DNA of 64,000 nucleotides from Galbula dea (Eukaryota > Chordata > Aves > Piciformes > Galbulidae), in contig VWZX01001051.1 of NCBI GenBank assembly GCA_013399015.1, forward strand, positions 558,001-622,000. The letters are read 5' to 3'. Made by a program: the position numbers and the translations under genes. The notes beneath the pieces were generated by a model. It did no database searches. It worked only from the letters and a program-made list of their open reading frames with translations, and was not told the origin of the DNA. Every line of letters starts with the position of its first letter. Within the stretch, counting starts at the first letter, position 1. Positions 1 to 14,700 of this stretch are shown here, piece by piece.

Positions 1-3000
1 TAAGTGAGATTTACTAGCTCAGATTTGTAACTAAGGTGATAAAATCCGTATGGTTATATTGGCATGATGCCCCATTAGACTGGCTGGGAAGCAAAGTTCT
101 CCTTAGACTAATCTGATAACCTTGTTATATCTTGGTGTAGTATTCCAGCTAGTTTGTTCAGAATTACTGCACCTCTGGTTTAGCAGTGGCACTCATCCAG
201 TAGCAAATATGGAATTGTGCATATTAACTGAATTCCTTCAGATTTTCACACATTTATGTGTGGCTTGATTTACACTTTTTCATTAAAATTTACGCTTCTG
301 GATGCTAATTATTAAAGTTTCTGCATTTTATCTTTTTTTCAGATATTGGGGTAGATTATAATGTCAGCTGAACCAGTCCAGCTTACCTGAATTTTGGGGC
401 TTTGTAGCATTTGCAAGAATCTTTTGCTGTACCTTTCCATCCCTTTTGCATTGTACCAGCAATGAAAAGCCACATAAAATAATGATAAAAAATTCCACTA
501 AGTGAGTACCTCTATCACTGTTTGGAAAGCATTACCTTGCTTCATTCAAAGATGACAGTATGGCATAGTGACTTTTTTATATTTTACATAGTTTTGCTTT
601 CCCTCTTCTGGTTTCAGGATTGTATCTATAATGATGAGCTGAGAGAAGGATTTGTAATATGAGTAAATTAGGGGAAAAAATTGAATTTCAAAAGACAGGC
701 TGCCTGCTTTCTGTCTTGCCGCTATGCTGTATTAGGCATTGAGAAAGTTCAGCAGAAAAGCTTAAGATAGCAGTAAACACAGAAAATATTTGTTTATATA
801 AAATTACCCTACTGTGTTAAAATACATGCTGGTTTTTAGGGTGAATGTAACCAGAAATTATGCAAATTTTGAAAAACAATGAAGTTTCATTTATCACTTT
901 ACCATAAGTGATTCAAGCATTGCTCTGTTGCTTGCAAGCCCTGGATGGCATGAATGAGAAGTTTTGGAATGATTACCTTGTCACTCAGCAGATGGCCTTC
1001 ATTAATGGCAATTATGTGAATTTGTGCAAGAATTATCTGAGAGAAGGCATTATTAAGTCTCTGTGCAATTACTAAGTCCCTGCAACATCCATGACTTCAC
1101 TGCAGGAGATTTAAAACAGCTGCTGTTGTCACTTTTTTTTTAGCTGCCTAGAGCTAAATACATGGATTTAACAGATGTAGTACCCCAGAATCTGGGGCCA
1201 GACCATATCACTGGTCTTTAATCAGTACTTTCTCCCATTAGATTTGATTAAAGATCAGTTTTCAGAGTTGTCTGATGGCTATATATCTACTCATGTTTGT
1301 GCTCTGCTTGCATAGTTAGGTCTTTCACAAAAGATAAATATTGCAGAGTCCTGCAATATATAGAATCTCTATATAGAATATATAGAATCAAAGCAATGAC
1401 ATATCTTGTTCATGTTACAGTTTATCTGGATAGCAGTACCAGATTTACTAAAATTCTCTATGAGTGGTGCTCATGTGGTGCTTAGTTCTGCACAGAGCTG
1501 CAATTGCATGTGGTGCAGAAGGTGACTCCAGTGGAACATGTGTGTTGCACCTCAGCATATTTGTTTTCCTCAAACTAAATGATCATTTTAGTTTAGTATT
1601 GCAGTATCATATTTGATTACATAAAACTCTTAAAAATAAACAGAACAGCCTCTGCTGCAGTTCATCTCAAGCCTTCTTTTTCCTCTGGAGAGGAATCAGT
1701 GGCAAGGTGAACTACGGAGGAGTATTTTTGATGACAGGCTGTTGGAAGCCACTGCGCCACTGTTTCTGCCTTCATGGAGCTTCAGTATCCCCCTGCTTCC
1801 TCTTGACCAATGTCAGTGATGAGATTCCTGAGAAATGCTGCTCAATCTCCATTTCTTAATTGTGCCTTCAGAAAAGAAAAATTGTAAAGCTGTTTTAAAA
1901 CTCCATTTTAGCTCCATATTTTGTTGTTATTTAAGGCACGGAACATCAATAGTTTCCTTCTTTCTTCCTGCCTTCTTGGCTCAATAGGAACTCTTGAGAT
2001 GAGCTTGCATCACAGACTCAGGTTATGTCAAGTTTCATCCAGGTGCTGATTTTGTTAAGGTTTTACCAGATCTGTTAAAGTTTGGAATATATCTATAACA
2101 TACAGCAGCCCCAGCAGTGTATACAGGTTCACAGATAAAGTGGAAGAAATTAGTGTATATGAATGCTTGGCATATATTTGAACTCCAAAGTAAATGGCAA
2201 GAGAGTTTTAAATTATAAGCTATGAATTCCAAGTGATTTTACAAGAATTAACTTTTCACACATGCTGCTATTTCTTTAGTTCCCTAAATATCGCAGTAGA
2301 AGCAGCAAAAGAGACTTTTAGAACAGTATTTTGCCAAGGTTTAGTGATTGCAAAGCATGCGATTTCTGAGACACCTATAACAATGTTTTCAAAGATACTA
2401 GATGGTAGTTGCTTTTGACATAAAGCTGAGTATAGAACAGTGTGTAAGAGACATGAAATAAACTAAAAGACCTAATCTTGGGGTTTTTTTGTACTTACAT
2501 AAGTTATTTTTGTTTGCAAATAAGTTTATTTTGCATTATTCTTAAAAGGGTGCCAGGCAACTTCCTATTGAGTTTACAAGGTCAGAGTGATGTTTCCAGG
2601 CAGAATCAACATTGGAGGGAAGTAGAAGGGGCACACGGAGGTCTTGTGTGTCCTAACAGCAACACCAGGAGTGTTTCAACTGACTCACCCAATATGTACA
2701 GAGGATGTGACAGCATGCATTTCCTCGTACATCTGCTATGTTCTTCTGCTCGCTCAGAAGGGAGGAAAGAGATTCTGGCCCGAGCTTGTAACCCCTGTTG
2801 GGTTGTTTCTTGGACAGGCACAGCCTCATATGGCAAGAACTTAGGGACCAAAACTTCGTTGAGCTTTCAGACAGCAACATGGATACTGTCAAAGCAGAGT
2901 GAGCATCACCTATTTCTGTACAAAAAATAAAATTGTGAGAGCAAGTACTGTTTTGGCATTTTAAGTGGAACCTCCATAAAGTATTCCACCCTAAATTAAA

Positions 3001-4860
3001 ATATTATACCCTTACAGTGATTATCCTTCATTTATTCAGTGTTTCAGGCATGTGCTGGTTTTTTCCTGCTGCCTAAGGACAGCTTAGTAATGCATCATGA
3101 TTCAGATTGGTTTTTTCACTTTGGTAAAACTGACCTGGTTTCCTTCATAATTCCCACCCCCGAAAGAAAGAAACTTTTAAATAAAATATCCTCTATGAAA
3201 ATGTAAAAGCCAACATTCACAATATTTCTCCACATGTTTTGAAATGAAATTGTTTCATCTCCTCAGATTGCTAAAAGAGACTGCATTTCATTTACAGGTT
3301 TGAGCTTTGTAATGAGTCCCTACTGCATGTGGCAACATCCGTACACTGTTACTTCATGGAAGGGGGTTGTTATGACAGTTGTGAAAATGATACAGATGTT
3401 TGGTTTTTAAAATAGACACCAACAGTTGTCCTGATGCAAACATATAACTGCTCACAGGCCAGTGAAGGCTTATCATGTAAAAATATTGAGAATGCTGCAA
3501 CCTTGAATGACCAGATTCTGTCAGATATAAATAGCTCATTAATACAGACTAGTTGTTACAAAGCAGCTTTTTTCTATGAGTTGTCCAAATTCAGGAGCTG
3601 CAGGAAATAATTTATGTTTATCTGGGCCTGCTAGTTCTCAGGTCCAAATTGCAGTGTACTCTCTTGGGTTTTGTTTGTGAGGTTTTTTTGAACACTTGTT
3701 CATTGCTGTAAAATGATTTCTGCCTTATATCTCTTCCTTTCTAAGTTATTCTGAAGTCAATTGAGTGTTGTTATTGTAGGTACAGTTGCACTTAGAATTA
3801 CATAAAATTTCATCAGGGGGTGAAGCATTTAATACCTCTTACAGAAGTTAGTGGAACTAAGTATGTTTAATTACATTGTAACTTTGAGAAATCAGTAGAA
3901 AAAATGCTGCATCATCCAAGCTGTAAACAGAATGCTGCTTCTAGCCACCTTTTTAAACATGCTGCTAAACGCATGATATTTCTGGACCTTCCCCTAAAGC
4001 TTTGCATTGACTTTAATAGCCAGCCCAGTGTGTGCTGCTTTGTTATGAGACCATATGGAGTAATTTTTTGTTAAGCTAGCTCCTAAAGTACCTGCAAGGC
4101 AGTTCCCCTTCTTGTGCTTCAGTAATGCTAATCTGGCTGCTTTGCCTCCCAGTTGAATGCGTGGGGACCACGACCATCGTCATAAAAATTATACCTGCTG
4201 CATCTGACTCACTACAGCTCCTGCTGGGAGAAATAATAAAATGTACATTTTTCTGTGCCAGCAAGACTCACTTCCAAGTTCAGATTTTCTAATTGTAATT
4301 TTCCTCCCTCACTCTTTGTATTTTTTGAGTGCTGTGGGAGAATAACTTTAGATTATGGTGTCTGAGGAGACTACCTGCAGAAGCTGAAGAAGTCTGAGAT
4401 CTGTATTTGTGCTTTCAGGAGTTTTTCTTGATGGGTAAGTTGTATTCTCTGCAACACAGGAAAGAGAAAACACAGTGAGGTATGTTTAGCTCTGCAGCAC
4501 CAATGAGAGCTGTGTGAACAAACCCCTGTCTGCAGGATGCTTTTACCCGATGAATGTTTGGCATACAGACACTGAAAATAGCTGTGGGAGGAAATTATCC
4601 GAAACATTACCATTTACCTTATGGCTGCAGCTCTGCATCTTGAAACACTGACATTTCACCTGTAATTTAATCTCTATTATTAATGGATTATGGAAACTCT
4701 TTTCCCTAGGCACTCGACCATCAGATTGTGTATGGAGTCAGCAAATAGCATTACTAAACACCTATGTAGGCTTTTAGACTTAGCCTAAAAAGAAGTAGTT
4801 GTACAAACAAAAATACATACACAGCCCTTTTTCAGTTAGTAACATGTAGTAATCGTCTAG

Positions 4861-4969
4861 ATACTGTCCCAGGCAACCAGCTCCAGGTGGCTCTACTTGA
4901 GCAAAGAGGTTGGACCAGATGGCCTCCAGAGGTTCCTTCCAACCTCAACCAGTCTGTGATTCAGTGATG
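4861..4969 (+). mobile_element. CR1 LINE 3' end fragment
   Basis: This is a short 5'-truncated CR1 tail. It shows the typical run 'ggttggaccagatggcctcc' followed by ggttccttccaacctcaacc and a degenerate terminal repeat (ctgtgattcagtgat). Only the 3' UTR remains, and it is in the same orientation as LIN7A. Confidence 0.88.
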
Positions 4970-7210
4970 AGCTAATTGCCTTTCTTCATCTCATTCGTAT
5001 TACACAGTGATGTCTTTCAAAACAATTCATCAGTCATGGTCAGCAAAGGTCACTGTTTTAAAAGAATTCTTTAGAAAATATTATAAAGGAGCTTTTCAAA
5101 TACTTATAATTAAATTCTGCTTCTTTGTCTTTTTGCTGTACTGAATTATATTTTGTCCAAATAAGGAAATCTACAGAAAATCTTAAAAGGACATCTTAAG
5201 GATGACATTGTTAGGGTTGGGAGAATCTCCGTATGTTAAAAATGTGATCAGATATACGGACACCAGTAAGCGCTGGAAAAAAAAGATTTTGTAAAGCCAT
5301 TTGAATTACTTGTTATGTACAGTGGATTGAACAAGAAGCTATATTCCACTCAGGGAGGATTTAAATGCCACCTTATGTAGTTTGAGAACAAAGAGATTTT
5401 CATTTTATCTGTTCTGTGTACGTAGAAGAGGGAGCAGAATGGATTCATTATGCACAAATCATAACTAAGGTGATGCTGAGATAGATAAAGTAGTTAGTAT
5501 GGCTACAGACAAATGACAATTATTTATGGACTTCTGTGTGTGTTTTGTGCATTGCTAGAATGAGCAATGATTAGATCTGAGTTTAAGGGTCTTGTTGGAA
5601 CAGGTACAGCTAATCTATGTTTTGGTACTGACCCGACATAATAATAAGGAAGTTATGTAGGTGTGTGTTTTATCCTTCTTAAATTACATTAAAGGTGTAA
5701 CAGTCCAGTGGGAGAATTAAATTACGAATGCCTCAAGCAGATAGTCAAGACTGGTTGCATCTGTTGCTTATAGAGGCTGAGGTTTGGCATGCAAGACTTT
5801 TTTTCCTAAGAAGTGTGGTGTAGATGATAGTATCACAGATAACTCTTGCAGAACACCATTTAAAATCTGTTATTATTGAGAATTTACAAATGAACACGAG
5901 GATTTTATGACATTATTGATCATATTTTCCACAAGGTTTTGGGTCAATTGATTCTTTTTTAACATACTAGTTTAATCACACACCAGTGAGTTTGTTCAAA
6001 TTAGTTACCGGGATATTGCGTATTATGCAGCCTACCAGCTAGAGATACTGGTAGGATGCAGGTAATACAGAGTTACATGACATTGAACACAGAAAATAAT
6101 CACATGAATGTATCGTTATTATCTCACCCTGGTGATATTTTACCTTAGTAGTGAATATTTTAAAGAACTTCTTAGTAATTGTTCCTATATCTGAAATATT
6201 GTGACCTATTTTCAAAACATTTAATATCATTATGGTTCAAAAATGAAATACATGCATTTAGACATTATAGCTGCCACAGCATTTATAGCTGTGCAAGCAA
6301 AAATGATATGTACAGTCTGCTTTCATGACTTAAGATGAAGGGAAACCTGCAGTTATCAAGAAAATAGAGCATTATCAGTGGTTCGATACCATATAGGTTT
6401 TGAAGTAACAAGTATTTAATGATTCATTACTGCAATTATACAGTATTCTTCATGTGTAATGTACTGGTTGTTCTTATATAAGAATGTCCAGTGACATCAT
6501 ACAGTAAACATTTAATTGATCTGTGCAGGATAATGCAGATTATGTAGACTCAACCCATTTATATGATCATCATGAACATCATCCAGTGCAAAGATAGAGC
6601 AAACCAGAACTTCTTTAGAGGCTATAAAGGAGTTTTCTGGTTTCCTTATTTTGAAGATTAAGGGCAAAATCATGATCTCTGCTGTAGTCAGCATCAATTT
6701 GACTAGTTGAAGCAAATTTCATTTCAAATGGACAAAGCAGGAAACTTCAGTGTGCTCCCTTTGTCTAAGTGTTCTTCATTGGCCCAAGCTTTTCTGAATT
6801 AAGTCTCAGAATGACTTATGTGCTGGCAATAATCAAGAAAAATACTCTTTTTGTTGTACATTGAAAGTGATTGGGAAATTTTAGATCTCTAAAATGGTTC
6901 GCATTTGTTATCTCTTTTTCTTTTTTGTCTTTCCATTTTACATGACATCTGTCAAAAAAGGTGTGGGGTCAGTCATCCCAAACATTTTACTACTCAAGAG
7001 TGTTTCATTACCACTTTTTCTGTCCACTGAGGTCAGAAATGAGCCATACATCTTAATTCTGTTTAGATGTTTGTAGCCATATGTTCGTCAGTGTGTAAGT
7101 TTTGTAATAATAGGCTCAGTGAAGAGAAATACATCATTATGATACCACATAACAAGTCATCAGGACAGGGGGAGGAAGTTACCTATCAAATGGACAAGCT
7201 GGTTTTTTTG

Positions 7211-7350
7211 TAGAATCATAGAATCATTTACCTTGAAAAAGACCTTTAAGGTCATTGAGTCCAACCACAAACCTAACACTGCCAAGTCCACCACTAAACC
7301 GTGTCTCTATGTGCCACATCTACATGGCTTTAAATACTTCTAGGGATAGG
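7211..7350 (-). mobile_element. CR1 LINE 3' end fragment (reverse)
   Basis: The + strand starts with tagaatcatagaatcattta, the reverse of the CR1 terminal octamer repeats. It continues with gaccttta..gtccaaccacaaacctaacactgcc, the reverse complement of the 'ggcagtgttaggttt' tail of CR1. Truncation falls near the end of the reading frame at 'aaatacttctaggga'. Confidence 0.88.
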
Positions 7351-8380
7351 TCAATTAAGTATTGGATCTGGCACCTTCTCTGGCAAAGTAACATTTAAAT
7401 TACCAAAGAGAGAAGGTTTGGCACGCCTGCTAAAGAATCACCAAATCAGTGAAAGGTAAATATATTTTGGAATTTGTGACTGAATCTCCACTTCTCAAGG
7501 ACCCTAAGAAGAAGATTGCTATAAAACCTAACACACTTTACCAGCAAAAGTTCTCTGAGGAAGGCAATGTGGGACATAAAGCCCATAAAAAGACAAAATT
7601 CCTGATGAAATAGGTCAAGAAAATGCCAGGAGTAAATCAGTGGCATACAGGAACATTTTTCTTAGGTTTGGTGGTTTCATAAGAAAGTTAAGCAAGATGT
7701 TGTATTTGTTTGCATTTACCTGTGTCTTTCCAAAAAAAATTTCCATATGTTCTAAGGAAAATATAACTTATTAATATATATATAAATATTTTTAAGTTTG
7801 CTTCCAAAATAACTGCCTAGTATGAAGGCAGTTTTTGATATTTTTTTGCCTCAGTGTGACAAATCTGGAGAACAAAAGCAGTATGAGAGAGTCTCTTCCT
7901 TTCTCCTTACTGAAGATGTTTAAAATAGAGAGTTAAGGACCAGAGAAAGTGGGCCAAGGGTGTATACCACAAAAAAATCAACAGACAGAATGTTGCTGTG
8001 TGTTGACAGGCATATTGACAATGTTGATTATATGCCATTTATGTGAATGTACAATTCCTATCTAAAGAGTAATCCTAACCAGTGTCCATGTCTGACCTGC
8101 CAGGCTGCCAGCCCTTATTGTCATTCCTAGCTATGGCTGATGGAAACCAGCACTGTGACCCTTCTCCTAAATTTAAATTTCACTTCCATTCTTCAGCATC
8201 TGTATGCAGAGCAGCTTACATTGTTTTTAACATCAGTCTTCTAAATCTTTAGTTCATAGGAAAGTTCAGAGAACAAAGACGACATTTTCAGAGGCTAAGA
8301 CATCACTTAAATCAGTTCAGATCATTTGCATTAAAATTAGTTGCCTGGAAACACCAGTTTTGGATAACATAGTACCTAAC

Positions 8381-8640
8381 TGTCCTGGTTTGGGGGAATG
8401 ACATGCTACAGATGGGAAGGGAATTGTGTTGGAAGATGTACAGTTAAGTTTGCACAGTGTCATGAGAAACACAGATTGATGTTCTCTTTAAACCTGAGCA
8501 TGCACAGTTTTAATGACACCTGACTATGTGATTGCATGAAGACAGAATTAATGTAACATAGTCTTATGAGGGAAAGGGATTGTCCTGTCTGGGTTTATAT
8601 AAAGTCCTTGTTTTGCTTCTATAATTAATTTCATTTTATT
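8381..8640 (+). mobile_element. LTR-like 5' segment upstream of a LIN7A exon
   Basis: The segment starts with tgtcctggtttgggg, matching the 5' end of the solo LTR at 40476-41205. It has a TATA-like 'tttatataaa' at about 8598-8607. The body between them is not clearly alignable by eye to the solo LTR, and no 3' terminus is visible before the exon at 8657. It could be a diverged or truncated LTR, or only a shared end motif. Confidence 0.35.
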
Positions 8641-8656
8641 TTCATGAACATTTTAG

Positions 8657-8728
8657 GTGTATCAATACATGCATGAAACCATAACTGTTAATGGCTGCCC
8701 CGAATTCCGAGCCAGGGCCACTGCAAAG
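8657..8728 (+). CDS. LIN7A: LIN7A exon: end of L27 domain
   Basis: This 72 nt exon is flanked by an acceptor (ttttag) and a donor (gtagga). It encodes 24 residues beginning [13 protein letters not shown] and ending in RARATAK. The first part closes the L27 domain, which pairs with the L27 domain of CASK or PALS1; the rest is linker. It was too short for simple ORF calling and was found by its protein match and intact splice signals. It sits about 250 bp downstream of an LTR-like sequence that begins at 8381. Confidence 0.95.
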
Positions 8729-11700
8729 GTAGGATACGTGCAACTGTTGAAGTATATGTTACCAAAGTGACCTAGTAATTGACTGTGCGCGTGTGTGTTT
8801 CAGGTATTCGTGTGTACACTGTAAGAAAATTTAGACATCAGTGGCAGCCCAGAGTCTAGAACCAGTGCTACTTCCCAGGTAACAATCATAATGGAAAATT
8901 TCAACCTTTATGCTGCTTCTGTAGCTTAAGAAAAGAGAATGATTTTATGGAACTTGATGCTTTTTGAAAAGTTGCTTTGCAAAAGCACATCTACTGGTTC
9001 ATTCTATAGAAGTCTGCCTGCAACAACCAATATTTTAATGGACTATTTTCCCATACAGCTCATCCAGAATACACAATGATTTGGGAGATAGAAACTAAAC
9101 AGTAAAAATTCCACTTTTAATTGATGGGAACTGTGGGTATTGAACAAGTGGTAAGGATGAACAGTGACAAAAATGGCCTGGTCAAGAGACTCCGCAGCCA
9201 AATGCAAGCGCATTTGTTTCTGATGCATTACCTGTTTTAATAAAGTACAGTGTCTCTTTTTCCATATGGACCTGCCTTTTTCATAGCTTTAGACTATTAC
9301 AGCTACATTACTGCTAGTACTAAAATGAGAATTTTCCAAGGGAATCCACACAACCATGAAAGAACCCATTCTATGTGCAAGTATGAAATGTGCTCTGTAC
9401 TCTCCTAACATGCACAAAGATAGATGCTTCCAAATAGGGAGATCCACCATAGCTTTCTTTTTTCCCATTACCATTTTGTACTCAACACTATCTTCTGGGT
9501 GGTATAGCAGATACTGTACAAAACAAGAAAATCTGCAAAAGCAATGCAAATGTTTTTCAGAGATATTTATGTTCCCACTCCTGTGAAGTTAGTGACTAAA
9601 CTCCCTGAATTCCTAATGGAACAAAAGATCTTACCATTATGCATTTATGTTAAAAGATTGTAATTTAAAGTTGTATCAGACGATGAAGGTTGGGAGTGTG
9701 TAACAAAATTATTTCTACAACATTTTAGAGAAACAAGCTGTATAGTAAGCAGCAAATAATCTAATATGCACTAAATTGTAGCGTATTTTCCTTACTAAAT
9801 AGAATGTTCTTTTCTGTAGGCTATTCTTGTAATTTTAACCTTCTTCTAATTGAAAGTTAATGGACGATGTAAATTTGTAAGGTCTATGGGTTTATGTAAA
9901 GAAGCTTGTATATGAAATCCTGGTATGTTTGCACTGCAGTAAACATAGGAAATATTGCTATGTTGTATAGTAAGTGGGGAGAAATCCAATTAGTGTTTGC
10001 CATTCTCATTTCTTATTCATATAGAACAGCAGGGTTACAAAGCAATGTTCCAATATCACAGTATTTCCTGGTTATTTCTGGGCTGTCTGCATTGCATTTT
10101 CTTAGTGCATTCATGTCTGACATAGAATGTATGCATGATGACAAGTTCTGCATGTGCAAAGACATGTAACTAAGAATGATCCATTATGTCACGTCATCCA
10201 CTAGCTTCTATTATGCATAAGCGTTATTAAGATGCTCAAAAACCATCAGCATAATGCAGAATTGTTCAAGCATTTGGACTACAAATGTTGAAAAGGACAA
10301 ATATTTTCTTAATGTTTATTTAATGTTTTACTAAGATCTATAAGTAGGAAAACATTTGTAGTGAAAAATGAAGTGTAATATGCAATTTTTTCTGGATACA
10401 AGCTTTAGAATTCGTTTTATGGAGGTTTTCTGATAGACTAAGATCAATGATCTAGACTTTTCCTAATTCATTTATAAATCCATTGTCTTAAGATTTAATT
10501 TTTCAATAAAAGTTTTGATTCAGTTGTATTCTGAAAACTCACATACCTGTTTTATGAGTTACTTAGTTTGCAAGATTTTATAAAGATTTTAAATAAACTT
10601 TTTAGAATAAGAATATCTTTTACTTTTTTTTTCCTGTGCCTTAATAATAAAATAAAGGTTTCCATACCTCTGAAAGCAGAGCAGAGAGTTAACAATTTAG
10701 TTCATCCACTTTATTTCAATTGGAAACACAGTAGAAATCATGCTCTTATCCCACAGCAAGAAATTTTTCCCCATGAAAAGGCAAGGAAGAAAAGCACTAG
10801 TGATCGTAAGTGTTTACCACCATGCAGTCAGGCTTCCCAGTGCCTGCTTTTGGCTCTGCTACTAACTTTCTGCGTTGTTTTTGACAAGTCACCTAAATTC
10901 TTTATTCCTCTGCTTACTCCTTTATTTTAAAAGCGTTGGCATGAAACGTAATATTTTTAAATAGTTTTAGATAATCAGAAAAAGTCAGACTAAGATACTG
11001 AAATGTTTTCACAGGAATGAATTCTTCCTGCAAATGAACAACAGAGTTCTCCCTCCATAGCCAAATCGCTCTTTTTTTTTGCCTCTTTCAGGCAACAGTT
11101 GCTGCTTTTGCTGCAAGTGAAGGCCATTCACACCCACGAGTGGTGGAGCTGCCAAAGACTGATGAAGGCCTGGGCTTTAATGTCATGGGAGGAAAGGAAC
11201 AAAATTCACCTATTTATATTTCTCGCATCATTCCTGGAGGAGTGGCAGAAAGGCATGGAGGGCTCAAACGAGGGGACCAGCTGCTTTCAGTTAATGGAGT
11301 GGTATGTGGAAATTTGATAGAGCTTTCATTTTCATCTGGATTTTCATTTTTCACAGCTGTTCTAATACTGTGATTTAAAACGCAGCCAAATGAAACAGAA
11401 AGAATTAGCTCTGAGGGAGACCTTCAGTGTGCATTTGTGTGCAGTGAAGCAAAGCTGCATCGACAACTTTGTGCCACTACAATTTCTCTTGTAATGGAGG
11501 GTGCTCGAAGAGCTTCATTTCAAATCCACACCACATGCTTAATTTGCAAGGAAATTACGTCTTTCTTAATTGATAATTCTGCAAATTGCTTTTGCAGTAA
11601 AAGCATAACAGATTTTGTCATTCTTGCACTTCCTAGCTTCTGAGGCACGTAGCCCTTTCCAAGCACAGTGATGCCTCATGTGGTTTTGTGACCTTCATAT

Positions 11701-14700
11701 AAAATCAAAAGAAGTTGGGACATATAAAATCAAAAGAAATTTGGTAAGGGCGTTTGGTGCTGATTTGCAATGGAAGGTACATTCCAGACTCCTTTTAATG
11801 ACATTCATCCAGCTATATGGTGTCTTTGTCAGAGAAATCAGCTGTTCAAAAGTACACATACAGGGAGTATGTATTCTCAGTAAAAAGTTAAATTTTGTAC
11901 ATAGTTGTTTTCCATGTAAGTCAATACTTCGAGGTGGAGTGTTTTGCAGGAGTTACGCTGTAAATGTTGATATGGAGGTAAAAATAAAAGGGCTGTTGGA
12001 ACAGAGGGATAAAATAAGGCTCCAACTACATGATGTGGGTCAAAATCTGCCTTTCCTTCTGCTTTTTGTTCCCTTTTACAAGGGAATGTAAAGTATTGAA
12101 AAACGTAAGCATACTCATTAGAGTTGGGCAGGGGGGAATTTAATGAAATTCAAAAAGGCCAAGTGTCGGTTTTGCACCTGGGAAAGACCAACTGCATGTA
12201 TCAGTATAGGTTGGGGACTGACCTGTAGGACAGCAGTGAAGGGGAAAGGGACCTGGGGGTCCTGGTGGATGGAAGGATGACCATGAGCCAGCAGTGTGCT
12301 CTTGTGGCCAGGATGGGGTTCTGAGGTGTGTTAGAAGGGGTGTGTTTAGTAGGTCAAGAGAGGTTCTTTTTTCCCTTTACTCTACTCTGGTGAGGCCGCA
12401 TCTGGAAGATTGTGTCCAGTTCTGGGCCCCTCAGTTTTAGAAGGATAGGGAACTGCTGGAAAGAGTCCAGCACAGAGCCACCAAGATGATGAAGGGGCTG
12501 GAACATCTTCCTTGTGAGGAAAGGCTGAGGGAGCTGGGTCTCTTTAGCTTGGAGGAGACTAAGGGGTGAACTCATTTATGCTTATAAATATGTGAAGTGT
12601 GGGTGTCAGGGGGATGGGGTCAGGCTCGTCTCAGTGAAGCCCAGTGACAAGACAGCTGTAAGCTGAAGCATAGGAGGTTCTGTGTGAATGCAAGAAAAAG
12701 TTTTTTCCCAGTTGAGGTGCCAGAGCACTGGAACAGACTGCCCAGAGTGGCTATGGAGTCTCCTCTGGAGATACTCAAAACCTGTCTGGATGCATTTCTG
12801 TGTGACCCGGTCTAGGGAATCCTGCTCTGACAGGGGGATGGGACTAGATGATCTTTCAAGGTCCCTTCCAACTCCTAACATTCTGTGGTTCTGTGATATA
12901 GCCCCACACTTCTCTTAATGAAGACATAATCCTTTTTTATGCAGCACCTATATCTTAACCTCATATTTAAATGCACCAAAGGCACATAGGAGCCCAAATG
13001 CACATAGGAGCAGTTCCTGAACCCAGTCATAAATACAAGACTTTCCAACTTAAATTTGTCTTTGTTGTAAGCTCATAAAGAATGAAAAAAAACCCCTGAT
13101 TTCTGCATTCTTTTGTGTTGTCATCTGTTTCTTTAAACAATAGTTATTTCCTGTCTCTTGAAAAGAAATATTAGTGCAACACCTCAGACAGACTTTTTAC
13201 CACTTCTTCTATCAACCATCATGTTCTCAAAAGAGAAATAATAGATCTAGAAGCTTACTTGCCCCATTATACAATGAGAAAGAAAAGATAGAAAATCAAA
13301 AAAGAAACCCCATTGAAAAGTTTATTTAATCTCAGGGAAAAAGAAATCAAGCAAACATTAATAGAGTAAATTTCCTGAACTTCACTAATTGGAATTAGAT
13401 CAAATAATTTTGTTGGTTTTCAACACTTCGTTCAACATGTGAATAAAAAGTCAGATGAAAATCTTTTCTATCCACTATCTGATGGATGGTTCTTGAAAAG
13501 TACTTTTACTGTCAACAGCATCTAGCCAGATACTGGGGAGGAAAGTGATAAACCTTCAGATGTCAAGATGCATTGAATTTGACTCTGTTGTCACCTCTAT
13601 TTCATGGGGTTTTTTGGTAAAAAAATATTGAATGTTCTCTATAATATGTATTAAGCTAATGCGGAAAAAAATGCAGTATAAAATCCCCAATTGCATTTAA
13701 GCACATGAGAGGGTTGATTCAGAGATTTTTGTGTTCAGTCTAAAGAACAGAATCTGAATTTTAAATTGCAATTGCATACTTGAAATAATGCTTGTGTGCA
13801 ACTGTTCATACATCAGTCTCGGGCTGGGAAAAAGGTTTAAATTTAATGTTGTTTACTGAGACAAGTTCACTCTGTGCTTCTCTTAATTTAGGTGAAGAAA
13901 AGCAAATAATAAACAGTATATATAATATAACAGACAGCTTAGCAATGGAACATGGAATGCAAATTAAATATCTGTAACTTGTTTGTGCTCAGCAGTTGGT
14001 GGTTATCCAACTTTATAATTATCAACATAAAATTAGAGCTGTGTGTTGAGAATCCAGATTTGTTATCCAAGCATGACTGGGATCACTGTTCCTTGAGCTG
14101 TTTCACTGGATGTTAAAAAAAGTGTTTTCTCATTATGCTGGGGATTTTGTTACATACTTTTGTTCCACACCCCCTAAAAGTAAAGGAAATTGAAAGCAGT
14201 AAGGCCTGCAGGTGGCTCAGCACAGGCTTCTTCTGGTAGCTGTTCATACCTCACAAAGATTCTGCATTTGTCAGATACCTAGTATGAGTCAGATACAGAA
14301 GGGGATGTAAAGTAGAATTTTAATGGCTAATTTGTCACCGAAGCATTTGTTTAGAAGTGCCTAATGGAAATATTCTCTTTGGTTTGTGAGGTAATAGACT
14401 CTCCTTTTTGTCTGCAAGAGTGGGTTGTTTTTATATTTGTGACAAGTCTGTGAACCTGGATACAGTAATGGTGTTTCTCCATACCATATCCATAGTTCTT
14501 TCAGATGTTCTCGTCTCTACAGTACTTTACATCCTTCTTTTTTATGCAATCTGGCAGTGCAGTAATGGAAATACAGACATAAGTATACATGAAAAAAAAA
14601 TAGACATATATATATAATAAAATACATATTAAATATTAAGATACGTATTCTGAAACAAATTTATTAAGTCCCATGTTTGGTCAGCGATTCTAGAGTAACA

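Larger units (their letters stand above)
1..8656 (+). other. LIN7A intron (upstream intron, partial)
   Basis: This stretch is AT-rich intronic sequence that continues from outside the window. It contains a CR1 tail (4861-4969), a reverse CR1 tail (7211-7350) and an LTR-like segment (from 8381). The longest open frame (2478-2930, 150 codons) has no recognisable domain and overlaps open frames on both strands. I see no coding exon and no L27-domain match. Confidence 0.8.

Noticed and set aside
2478..2930. 150-codon frame in the LIN7A intron
   Set aside because: No recognisable domain, overlapping open frames on both strands and no splice context matching LIN7A.
1..8656. LIN7A L27-coding exon and start codon
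   Set aside because: Looked for the conserved DVARAIELLEKLQ-type coding stretch and found none; it probably lies upstream of the window.
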